From: an uncultured Methanobrevibacter sp.
Lineage (GTDB): Archaea; Methanobacteriota; Methanobacteria; Methanobacteriales; Methanobacteriaceae
Assembly (NCBI RefSeq): GCF_947170395.1
Contig: NZ_CAMVTE010000010.1
Location: forward strand, 1 to 64,000
Length of the DNA stretch: 64,000 nucleotides
Direction: 5' to 3'
Shown here piece after piece: positions 11,634 through 20,753 of the stretch (the first letter of the stretch is position 1; each line of letters begins with the position of its first letter). The notes below the pieces were generated by a model. The model was not told the origin of the DNA. It did no database searches and saw nothing but the letters and a program-made list of their open reading frames with translations. The translations under genes and the position numbers were made by a program.

Positions 11634-13325
11634 CTACCATCCCATTCTCTCTTCGGTATCGTTGAATGTAATTTTTAATTTATCATTGTCAAATGATGTT
11701 ACGGTTGTTTTCAGGTATTTGTCATCTGTTTCGGGATAATCTAATCTTTGATGAGCGCCTCTGCTTTCTTTCCTTGCCAATGCTGAGGATAACATTGTTT
11801 TTGCAATACTTATCAATGATTTTAATAAAATGTAATCATAATAGCATCCATGGCTGTTTACATGGATTGTTTCAAGCAAATCCAATCTCCCTAATCCATC
11901 TTTCAGTTCACTTTCCGTTCTGTAAATTCCCATGGTTTTGTTCATTATATCTGCAATTTCTTTTTCTATTTCATATGATGAAACATTGTTGTTCTCTTTT
12001 TGCAATTCTTTCCAATTTTCATAGGCTTCATATTCGCAGTTTAATATTTTTCCATATTCTTTAGAATTGTCATTTTCACATTGTATTTCTTCCAATTGCT
12101 CGGCCACTACCCATCCGCCATGTATGGCTCCAAGCAATGAATTTCCTCCAAGACGATTGGCGCCGTGATATTGGGAGGAACATTCTCCAATAGCAAATAG
12201 GTTCTCAATATTGGTTTTATGCGCATCATCGGTACGTATGCCTCCCATGAAGTAATGGACACCCGGATAAATTGGAATTGGCTCACAAGTGGGGTCAAGA
12301 TTTAGATAATTCATACAAACATCATAAACCTCATCGAGTTTAATTTTGACGGTTTTTTCATCCAGGTGAGTTAAATCCAAATAAACCTTATTTTCACCAT
12401 CAATTCCGAGGCCATATTCATGACATACTCTGTATATGCTTCTAGATACAACATCGCGAGGCATTAGGGCGCCCTGTTCAGGATACCATTCCTCCATGAA
12501 ATACCATTTTTCACAATTGCGCAAAGTGTATAATCTGCCGCCTTCTCCACGGGCTGCTTCAGTAATGAGCATTCGTTTGACAGGGGTTTCTATTGTTGTC
12601 GGATGATACTGTATCATTTCCATATTGGCCAGTTCAACGCCCTGACGTAATAATTTCCCGGTTACAAATCCGTCATTATGCAGGGATCCGCTGATTTTTC
12701 CAAAAACCTTATTCATGCCGCCGGATGCTATGACAACAAAATCAGCATAAAAATCTCTTATTTCCTCCGTATTTTCGTTAATCATGACTACGCCACGACA
12801 AACTTTATTATCATCCAATATTAATGATAAAAATCTCCAGCCAACATATCTTTTAATTTTATCTTTATATTCCCATTTTCTGCATTCGGTGTTGATTGCT
12901 GTTAGAATCTGTTTCCCGGTTCTTGCACCGGCGTAAGCTGTTCTCATCTTCTTTTGCCCGCCAAAGTACCTGATATCCACATTGCCGTTGTCATCTCTTG
13001 TGAAACTTGTTCCAAGTCTGCTTAACCAATCTATTATTTCCGGTGCATCATTTGTCAGTTTTTCAACGGCATTATGGTTATTGATATGCTGTCCTGCATT
13101 AATTGTGTCTGTATAATGTTCATTTACGGAGTCGTCTTCTCCTTTAGTGTTTAATGCGGCGTTTATTCCTCCCATTGCCATTACTGATTGTGAGCGTTCT
13201 GATTGCACCGGTGAAAATAATTTCACATGAATATTTTTACTGGCGGATTTTACGCTGCATGTTAATCCTGCAAGGCCCGCACCAATCACAATAATTTCTT
13301 TTACCATTAAAACCAACTCTTTCAT
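11634..13325 (-). CDS. Fumarate reductase/succinate dehydrogenase flavoprotein subunit
   Basis: 563 aa; GAGLAGLTC FAD motif, EMIQYHPTT, GEGGRLYT, HYFMGGIRTD, GECSSQYHGANRLGGNSLL. Confidence 0.93.
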   Translation of the reverse strand: MKELVLMVKEIIVIGAGLAGLTCSVKSASKNIHVKLFSPVQSERSQSVMAMGGINAALNTKGEDDSVNEHYTDTINAGQHINNHNAVEKLTNDAPEIIDWLSRLGTSFTRDDNGNVDIRYFGGQKKMRTAYAGARTGKQILTAINTECRKWEYKDKIKRYVGWRFLSLILDDNKVCRGVVMINENTEEIRDFYADFVVIASGGMNKVFGKISGSLHNDGFVTGKLLRQGVELANMEMIQYHPTTIETPVKRMLITEAARGEGGRLYTLRNCEKWYFMEEWYPEQGALMPRDVVSRSIYRVCHEYGLGIDGENKVYLDLTHLDEKTVKIKLDEVYDVCMNYLNLDPTCEPIPIYPGVHYFMGGIRTDDAHKTNIENLFAIGECSSQYHGANRLGGNSLLGAIHGGWVVAEQLEEIQCENDNSKEYGKILNCEYEAYENWKELQKENNNVSSYEIEKEIADIMNKTMGIYRTESELKDGLGRLDLLETIHVNSHGCYYDYILLKSLISIAKTMLSSALARKESRGAHQRLDYPETDDKYLKTTVTSFDNDKLKITFNDTEERMGW

Positions 13326-13869
13326 AGAATATAATAGGATAATTCTGATAGGAACAATAATGTAAATGTTATACTCAATAGGATTCTAACAACTTTCCTG
13401 CATTTGTTATAATCATTTTTTTCAACTAAAAATCCAAATGAAACCAATAACCTTGGAATGCTTATTTGCAAATGGATGAATAATGTAATAAAGAATAATG
13501 TATCAATAGTCAGATGAGTAATTTGCCAGCTGAAATTCGGAATGTATGCCGGAAGATAAATGTATGATAGAACATGCGCTACAATAAAAATGATTATGAA
13601 TATTCCGCTAATGGCCTGAACTGGCGTATCCTTATTAATTTGGGGATAAATATGTATTTTTTTCTGACTAATCTTGTCTTTAATAAATAGATATAGGCTT
13701 ATGATTATATGGACTATGACAAAGAATAATAGTATTTCACCGGTTACAATAGTATTTGGGTATAGGTAATTAATTCTGCAAGAATTAATCTGGCTAATAA
13801 AGCATGGGATGTGATAATTAGTATGATTATTATGACTAACAATGAATTTAATTTGCGCAATTGAAACAT
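13322..13869 (-). pseudogene. Probable frdC/sdhC-like membrane anchor split by a frameshift
   Basis: ATG at 13869 gives MFQLRKLNSLLVIIIILIITSHALLARLILAELI... to a stop at 13744; an overlapping frame continues NYLYPNTIVTGEILLFFVIVHIIISLYLF...AHVLSYIYLPAYIPNFSWQITHLTIDTLFFITLFIHLQ...LSYYIL and stops in an ATGA overlap with the flavoprotein start. Confidence 0.65.
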
Positions 13870-13953
13870 TGTTAATTATTTATGTCCTTATCATATTAAA
13901 GGTATAATTACAATTAACAATATTTAATAGTTATCTGGCTCAAATAATTATTC

Positions 13954-14643
13954 ATGTCAAATATCGATTGGTTTAAGTTTGAAAACAAGGATTTGGATTT
14001 TCCGATTTATAAAAAGAATCCTCGTATTTCAAAAATAGGCTGGATAGTATTATTCCTTGCTCTTGTGATAGGTTATGTTTTTGTACAGGGATCACAGTTT
14101 TGGCATGGAATTATAGCTTGTATTGTCCTTATCGTTCCGGTATTATACTTTTTGAAATGGGATTATAAAGCTATTTTTCAAAAACCTGCCTTAAAAGATG
14201 TTGCTTTAGCAATAGGTCTTTTTATTGCATATATTTTATATGCTTATGTAATGACTATCGTTTTATCAAATTTCGGGATTGTTGGTTCTTCGGATGGAGG
14301 TTCAACAATTACATTCATGGATATTCCTCCACTGATATTTTCATTGATGGGTGAGGAATTCATTAAGTTCATTCCATTCATTTTCTTTTTGAGAATTTTC
14401 TTTAAATACACAGATAATCGTAAATTATCCGTAATAGTATCAGTGCTTGTAGTAATGGTGCTTTTTGCATGCATTCATGCATATGATTTCAAAATGCTTT
14501 TGTTTGCATTATTTATTCAGGGTTTAGGTTCAGTATTTGAGTTTATAGGATATATCAAAACAAAAAATGTCTTGATTTCATACATTACTCATTTGTGTAC
14601 AGATGTGTTTATTTACATGATTATAATTATGGGGATTGGATAG
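13954..14643 (+). CDS. CPBP-family intramembrane protease-like membrane protein
   Basis: 229 aa; EEFIKFIPFIFFLRIF and FACIHAYDF motifs in TM segments. Confidence 0.65.
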   Translation: MSNIDWFKFENKDLDFPIYKKNPRISKIGWIVLFLALVIGYVFVQGSQFWHGIIACIVLIVPVLYFLKWDYKAIFQKPALKDVALAIGLFIAYILYAYVMTIVLSNFGIVGSSDGGSTITFMDIPPLIFSLMGEEFIKFIPFIFFLRIFFKYTDNRKLSVIVSVLVVMVLFACIHAYDFKMLLFALFIQGLGSVFEFIGYIKTKNVLISYITHLCTDVFIYMIIIMGIG

Positions 14644-14668
14644 AAGTAAAATTTACTTCAATATCCAA

Positions 14669-15550
14669 TTAAATCAATTTACATTTCTCTGTTTTTTCGC
14701 TAAACCATCCTTTTTTGTTACCTATGTAATATAATGCAAATGCAGTAATTAATGTAATGACGATTGTTGATACAAAATTGGTCATGTCAATTGTTGATGT
14801 GGACACGTCAAATCCTAAAGCCACAACCATTGCGATAGTAAAATTATTCACGCTATGGAACGCTGAACCAGGTTCCAAACCGTTTGTCTTCCAAGCAAAA
14901 AATCCTAAAACAAGTCCATCAATAAACACTCCAATTACTCCTAAAATACTGTAGGGGTGCATTAATGCAAAGATTGCTGCTTGAGCTATCAATGCCAGGA
15001 CAGGTATATTAAACCATGATCCTATAGTTTGCATTACAAAACCTCTTAAGAGGTATTCTTCTGCAATACACTGGAGGGGGATGATTATTAAGCATATAAT
15101 GAAGAATGTTGGTGTTAATGTATTTGGACCCTGTCGTCCGGTTATCATGGCAGCTATAACCTGATATATTATGGATATTGCTAATGGAATGGTTAAACAT
15201 TTAAAGTAAAGTTTCCAGTTCCATCCTCCGCGGGATGAGGAGTATGATGAAAAAGGTCTGTCACGAACAATCCTGGAAGCAATATATATTGAAGGAATGA
15301 AAATGGCTACAGACAGATAACCTATATAGCTTCCAAGTTCAGAATTCAATGAACTATATCCTCCACTTACTAAAGGAGAAATAACATCAAAACCATATAT
15401 TATGCCAAAAATTGCAAATATCAAAGTTTGCAATACTAAATAAACAATAGCTCCAATCACAAGTACAATCAATGGTTTATACCATTTATAACTTTCAAAA
15501 GTTCTTGGAAAAGTAATATACTCAGGGAATTTATTATCATTTTCGCTCAT
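14669..15550 (-). CDS. CPBP family intramembrane glutamic endopeptidase
   Basis: 293 aa; EEYLLRGFVMQ, FALMHPYS, FHSVNNFT motifs. Confidence 0.88.
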   Translation of the reverse strand: MSENDNKFPEYITFPRTFESYKWYKPLIVLVIGAIVYLVLQTLIFAIFGIIYGFDVISPLVSGGYSSLNSELGSYIGYLSVAIFIPSIYIASRIVRDRPFSSYSSSRGGWNWKLYFKCLTIPLAISIIYQVIAAMITGRQGPNTLTPTFFIICLIIIPLQCIAEEYLLRGFVMQTIGSWFNIPVLALIAQAAIFALMHPYSILGVIGVFIDGLVLGFFAWKTNGLEPGSAFHSVNNFTIAMVVALGFDVSTSTIDMTNFVSTIVITLITAFALYYIGNKKGWFSEKTEKCKLI

Positions 15551-15691
15551 GAATGTATATTTATTTAAATAACTATATTTACTTTACTTTAATTAATGGA
15601 GGACTTTATTGAGAGCGTTTTGGTGAGTATTTCAAATATTTTATATTTGTCAAAAATTGAACTACTCGAACTCTACAGCTTGAGGTAGTTC

Positions 15692-15716
15692 AAATCGATA
15701 AATATCGCAACTTTTT
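15692..15716 (+). repeat. Dispersed repeat, partial copy D
   Basis: AAATCGATAAATATCGCAACTTTTT. Confidence 0.65.
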
Positions 15717-15763
15717 CATCTGACTAGTGCAAGAATTATCAGTCTTATTTAAGTTGGAGAGGT

Positions 15764-16873
15764 TCAATCAATAACAATTTTCGCTGATTCAAATTCGTTA
15801 TTAATTTTCCCGTTACTTTCTTCTAACTTTTTGAAATCCTCTCTGGAAATCACTATCACATCCTCATTTGATATATAATTATCATTTATGTCACAGGATA
15901 TGATCTTACAGCTGCTGCAATTTCTAATAATTATATTGTTTTCATCTCTAAATTGGGATTTTTCAATTTTAAGGTAATATCGGTCTGTAAAACTTGATGG
16001 AGCCTCGTCAATTCCAATGTTTAAAATTTGGCTGTCCTTAAACCAACAGCCGACTATATTAAAATAACCTCCATTACAAATGGATTTTCCATAGCCTTGA
16101 TTTTCGCTTTCAAATTTCGAATCTTTTAAAAAAACATTGCCTGATCTGTTTAGGATGGAGACAAAATATCCTCCATAATCATTGGTGCAAAATTCGTTTC
16201 GGTTGTTGTTGAAGTTGCATTTTTCAATTGTTAAAACGCCTTTTTCATTGTAAATAACACATATGTCATTGTTTCTAGCCAGATTATCATGAAAACTGCA
16301 ATCTGTTATTTTTGAAGTTCCCTTATTGTGAATCAGACCGTCCCCTTTGGTGAAATTTTCACTGAAGGTGGAATTTGAAATAATCAGTGTGGAGTCTTCA
16401 AAATTTTTGCATATGGTTTTTGTATATTCTGCGGAATTGTCTTTAAAGTTTGAATCAATAATCTTCATATTTCCATAGTTTTCATGAATAACGCCGTCAT
16501 TGCCAATGAATTCACAGTTATCTATAATCACGTTTCCCTTGTTTGAAATTAGGCCGTATCCACAATCAAGATTGATGAATTTGCAGTTGATAAATGAAAG
16601 TGTTTTGTTGTTTTTTAGCAATGTCATCAGATATGGCGTTTTAAAATTCTTGAATTCGACATTTCTTACAGTCAGGTTTGAGTTATTGTCCAAATGAAAT
16701 GTTTGGCCGTTGCCGTCAATTGTGTGATTGCATCCTTCAATAACCAAATTGTCCGCATTGGCTGAAGTAAAAGTTTCTTCCTCTAAAATAACATCCTCAG
16801 AAATGGTTATTTTATCATTTCCGAATTCGATTAAATCAGTTAAATCTCTAAAATTCATAAAACACCAATCCAT
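15764..16873 (-). CDS. Right-handed parallel beta-helix repeat protein, no evident signal peptide
   Basis: Repeats such as LVIEGCNHTIDGNGQTFHL, LTVRNVEFKNF, LSFINCKFINL, VIIDNCEFIGN, LIISNSTFSEN; ATG at 16873 follows the ABC-like stop by 1 nt (track uses upstream TTG 16897). Confidence 0.75.
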   Translation of the reverse strand: MDWCFMNFRDLTDLIEFGNDKITISEDVILEEETFTSANADNLVIEGCNHTIDGNGQTFHLDNNSNLTVRNVEFKNFKTPYLMTLLKNNKTLSFINCKFINLDCGYGLISNKGNVIIDNCEFIGNDGVIHENYGNMKIIDSNFKDNSAEYTKTICKNFEDSTLIISNSTFSENFTKGDGLIHNKGTSKITDCSFHDNLARNNDICVIYNEKGVLTIEKCNFNNNRNEFCTNDYGGYFVSILNRSGNVFLKDSKFESENQGYGKSICNGGYFNIVGCWFKDSQILNIGIDEAPSSFTDRYYLKIEKSQFRDENNIIIRNCSSCKIISCDINDNYISNEDVIVISREDFKKLEESNGKINNEFESAKIVID

Positions 16874-16874
16874 G

Positions 16875-18848
16875 TTATTTAAATTTTTCAAATTCAATTA
16901 TTCCGAATATTCTTTTCATACTTGAAAATGATGTTTCAAGAGAAATCAGTGATGTACTTACTTTTTTAAGTGGTTTTGTTAATAATTGTCCGTAAATAAT
17001 AACGGTAAGGAGAGTTCCCAATTGTATTTCATTAGTCACCAAAAAGTAAAATCCAATAATGTAAACGGAAATGTTACTTAGGTTTGTAAGTAAGGTTGTA
17101 ATCGGAAATACCGCATTGGAAATGTTTCTTGATTTGATGTAATGGTCTGTTACAGTTTCATTGATTTTTTCAAACCCTTTTTCATGGAATTTGCTGCGAT
17201 TAGTCAGGCTTCTTTCAAAATAGCTCATCATTATTCCCAAATTTTTTTTGTGATTTTCATATAGCGTTTTGGACTTTATGTCACTGTAATAAAAACAAAT
17301 GAAATAGATAGGTAAGGTTATAAGATAAATAAGGCTCAGTTTCCAGTCTGTTGTTAAAATCAGCACGATTACAAACAGTATGGATAGGAATTGTGCTATA
17401 ATTTCGGAAATGTGCATTGAAATGAACTCCCTGATGTTCATCAGGTCGTTGTTGAGTCTGGACAGGACATGTCCCTTCGAATTCTTTTGGATAAATGTCT
17501 GACCGATAGTTTCCAGATTATCAAACAGTTCCATTCTTAAATTATAAGCTATCTTTTCACTTACAAAAGCCATAAATCTATTTGAAGGTAATTTAAGCAG
17601 ATAACCCACAGAATATAATGTAAACAATAATCCAATATTTGCTAAAATTGTGTTTGGTGAATCAGAATCAAATAAAAACATATTAACTATGTTTCCTGCA
17701 ACTTTAGGAGCATATACGATGCACAATGTGGATATTGTAAGTAAAACCATCGAGATTATTACATGAATCCTGTAGTGACTCAATACCATGTTGAATTTTC
17801 GCGCAATTTCTTTTCTGTCGACTAATGTGTTTTTATAGTCGTTTTCAATATCTTTTTCAATGATTTCTATTCTTTTTGATGCTTTTTCGTTTTCAATTAC
17901 CTTATCTTCAAGATTTAATACTTCCTCCAAACGTACTGATGTGGCGTATGAACGTGGCCATCTTTCAATCATTGTCGGAACAATCACCAATGTGGTCATG
18001 AAGTAAAGTATGTACTGTATGATGACTACAGAATCAATGATGTTTTCGGCTTCAAAACCGATTGAGTATCCGAAGTTCATCATTGTCAGCAAGACCACAA
18101 TAAGGACATCCAAAACCAACAGAAGTATGGGTCCGAGGTAATACTGGCTTAACAGATAGGTAATGTTTTTGTTATAGGAATCTTCACATGCCTTTTCAAA
18201 TTCACAGTGAGCTTCTTGTCTTTTAAAGGGGATGCCATTGGCTATGTTGCTGATTTTGTTAAAAAACAACTGGTTAATCTTTCCATAAGTCTTTTTTGCC
18301 TTAAAGTATATTTGTGTAAGCTGCTTTAATCTTAAAATTATAATTGCTGTGAGTATGAGGATGACTGTCGCAAACAATGCAGCAAAAGTCATGTCAATCA
18401 AGGCTATTTCAACCACGATAGCTATAAATACAAAGGGAATCACAATAAATTGCTTTAGGATTATGATTAGGAAGCCCTGTTCGGAATATATTCCTCTGGT
18501 TGACCTTGTAATGAGGCCTGTAATTTTAAATTTGTTTATCTCTTCATCAGGAAGGTTCATCAGGATATGGAAGATTTTCTCACGGGTATCGTGTGCGACC
18601 TTTGAAGAAACTTTTGTTGCGAGAACGGAAGTTGCATAAATTGAAATCATTGAAAGCACTGTTAATATCAGCATCAATGCCGCATCATCGAAAAGCAGAT
18701 TAATTTCCTGAGATTTAAGGTCCATCAATGCGGAACTGAACTGGTTAATAATTTCTATTTGAAAAACAGTCTGAAGAATTACCAGCACGAAAATGACTGA
18801 TATTGTCTTCCATTGGGGTTTCAATGCAAATTTCAAAAATTTCTTCAT
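16875..18848 (-). CDS. Fused double ABC-exporter transmembrane protein lacking nucleotide-binding domains
   Basis: 657 aa; two consecutive ABC_membrane-like six-TM units (about 1-310 and 360-657) with linker; no Walker A, signature or Walker B motif. Confidence 0.78.
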   Translation of the reverse strand: MKKFLKFALKPQWKTISVIFVLVILQTVFQIEIINQFSSALMDLKSQEINLLFDDAALMLILTVLSMISIYATSVLATKVSSKVAHDTREKIFHILMNLPDEEINKFKITGLITRSTRGIYSEQGFLIIILKQFIVIPFVFIAIVVEIALIDMTFAALFATVILILTAIIILRLKQLTQIYFKAKKTYGKINQLFFNKISNIANGIPFKRQEAHCEFEKACEDSYNKNITYLLSQYYLGPILLLVLDVLIVVLLTMMNFGYSIGFEAENIIDSVVIIQYILYFMTTLVIVPTMIERWPRSYATSVRLEEVLNLEDKVIENEKASKRIEIIEKDIENDYKNTLVDRKEIARKFNMVLSHYRIHVIISMVLLTISTLCIVYAPKVAGNIVNMFLFDSDSPNTILANIGLLFTLYSVGYLLKLPSNRFMAFVSEKIAYNLRMELFDNLETIGQTFIQKNSKGHVLSRLNNDLMNIREFISMHISEIIAQFLSILFVIVLILTTDWKLSLIYLITLPIYFICFYYSDIKSKTLYENHKKNLGIMMSYFERSLTNRSKFHEKGFEKINETVTDHYIKSRNISNAVFPITTLLTNLSNISVYIIGFYFLVTNEIQLGTLLTVIIYGQLLTKPLKKVSTSLISLETSFSSMKRIFGIIEFEKFK

Positions 18849-18996
18849 GAATTTAATTTAATCTTCAAAACTAATATATGTTAACATGATATAATATTCA
18901 GTTTCAGGGATGTGTTTTGCTCGGTTATTTTATTGGCATTCTTCTGAAACAGAAGTAGTTAGGCCTTGAACTTCCAATCATCTTTTAGATGGTTGT

Positions 18997-19707
18997 TCAA
19001 TCACCGGCAATATCCTTTATCACTTCGCCGGCAATTATCAGTCCCGCAACTGACGGCACAAAAGAGACGCTACCCTTCACCTTAAACTTTTTGTCCTGAT
19101 TAATGGCACAGTCATTTGTATTTATCGGATGTTCCTGGGAATACACAACCTTTAATTTTTCTATATTCCTCTTTTTAAGGTCCTTTTTCATTATTCTGGC
19201 TAGAGGACATACTGTGGTGTCGTAAATGTCGGCCACTTCAAACATTGTAGGATCCAGTTTGTTGCCTGTTCCCATTGAGGAGATGACAGGAACGTCAAGG
19301 GCATCACATTTGCATATTACCGCAATCTTGGCCATTATGGTATCCACACAGTCAACTGCATATGATAGGTCTTTTGTAATGATGTCAATTTCCGAATCGT
19401 CCATATAGAATTCCCTATAGACTTCAACGTTTGCATCCGGATTGATTTCCAGGATTCTTTGCTTCATCAAATCGGTCTTATATTTGCCTATTGTGTTTAC
19501 TGTTGCTATAAGTTGTCTGTTGATGTTGCTTTCATCTATCTTGTCATAGTCCACCAGAATGAAATTGCCTATTCCGCCTCTGGCAAGTCCTTCACATACA
19601 AAGGAACCTACGCCTCCAATACCAAAAACTGCAACTTTGGAGTTTTTTAACTTTTCCATCCCTTCATTTCCAATCAACATTTCTGTTCTTGAAAACTTCT
19701 CATCCAT
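18997..19707 (-). CDS. ThiF/MoeB/TcdA-family E1-like protein (probable tRNA t6A dehydratase)
   Basis: VAVFGIGGVGSFVCEGLARGGIGNFILVDYDKIDESNINRQ; MDEKFSRTEMLIG start at 19707 preferred over the track start at 19806. Confidence 0.85.
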   Translation of the reverse strand: MDEKFSRTEMLIGNEGMEKLKNSKVAVFGIGGVGSFVCEGLARGGIGNFILVDYDKIDESNINRQLIATVNTIGKYKTDLMKQRILEINPDANVEVYREFYMDDSEIDIITKDLSYAVDCVDTIMAKIAVICKCDALDVPVISSMGTGNKLDPTMFEVADIYDTTVCPLARIMKKDLKKRNIEKLKVVYSQEHPINTNDCAINQDKKFKVKGSVSFVPSVAGLIIAGEVIKDIAGD

Positions 19708-19804
19708 GTCATTCACCAAAAAATTTAATTTGATTTGATTAATTATATTATTATTAGAAAAACAACAATAAAAACTTAATGCAAAGATTTTCAGAGGATT
19801 TCTC

Positions 19805-20554
19805 ATGATGATTGATACACATTGCCACGTCTACAGCAGTGAAATGGAAGATGCTGAGGAAATAATCCGCCAAGCGGCAAAAAATGACATACATATGATA
19901 TTGAACGGCACAGACCCCCTAAGCAACATGGAAGTGCTGGATTTGGCAGGCAAATATGAAAATGTCCACGGCGCTTTGGGATATTTCTATTCTTTTGCAG
20001 ATGAAATAACTGATGAGGACATTAATCTGTTGGATGAACAGCTTGCTGATGATAATGTGGTTGCAGTAGGCGAAATTGGTCTTGACTATTACCATACAAA
20101 GGACAATATGGGCGCACAGAAGGAATTGTTTGAAAAGATGCTTGATCTGGCTGAAAAACATGATTTGCCGGTAATTGTTCACTCGAGAAAATCAATGCAG
20201 GACACCTTCGACATGATTAAAGGACATGATGTGGTCGGCTCCATGCATGCCTATCAGGGTTCAGCCGAAATGGCTCGTGAATTCGTTAAATTGGGTTTTT
20301 ATATTGGAATTGGGGGACCGATTACCCATCCCAACAACAAAAAAGCAAGAAAAACAGTAAATAATATAGATATTGGCCATGTCCTTGTGGAAACCGATTC
20401 ACCGTACATGGCTCCCAAAGAAACAAAAGGAGAAAGAAACACTCCGCTAAATCTTAAATATGTCATAAGAAAATTGGCTTTGGAGTTGGATTTAAAGGAA
20501 AGCGAAGTTATGGAAATAACCTCTCAAAATGCAAAAGCGCTGTTCAAAATATAG
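19805..20554 (+). CDS. TatD family hydrolase
   Basis: MIDTHCHVYS, VGEIGLDYY, VIVHSRKS, VETDSPYMAP. Confidence 0.92.
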   Translation: MMIDTHCHVYSSEMEDAEEIIRQAAKNDIHMILNGTDPLSNMEVLDLAGKYENVHGALGYFYSFADEITDEDINLLDEQLADDNVVAVGEIGLDYYHTKDNMGAQKELFEKMLDLAEKHDLPVIVHSRKSMQDTFDMIKGHDVVGSMHAYQGSAEMAREFVKLGFYIGIGGPITHPNNKKARKTVNNIDIGHVLVETDSPYMAPKETKGERNTPLNLKYVIRKLALELDLKESEVMEITSQNAKALFKI

Positions 20555-20604
20555 TGTTTTCCTTGATACTATTTAGGTATACGAACTATTTTATATGTTT
20601 TTAA

Positions 20605-20617
20605 ACGAACAGTTCGT
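20605..20617. promoter_or_regulatory. Palindromic putative operator ACGAACAGTTCGT upstream of the V4R regulator
   Basis: Perfect dyad ACGAAC-A-GTTCGT with extra half-site ACGAAC at 20581. Confidence 0.6.
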
Positions 20618-20753
20618 ATTCATTTTGATTTTTATATAATGTTTGTTCATTAAATTTATAAAATTATTAAACAAACATAGCTCTTTCGGTTTATAGATAT
20701 ATTTATAAACCCATTTATATCAAATATAATTATATAATTGGGGGATATTTTAC

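Noticed and set aside
13954-15550. The two adjacent CPBP proteins as a bacteriocin-immunity pair
   Set aside because: No precursor peptide or modification enzyme gene is visible nearby, so there is no support beyond the family name.
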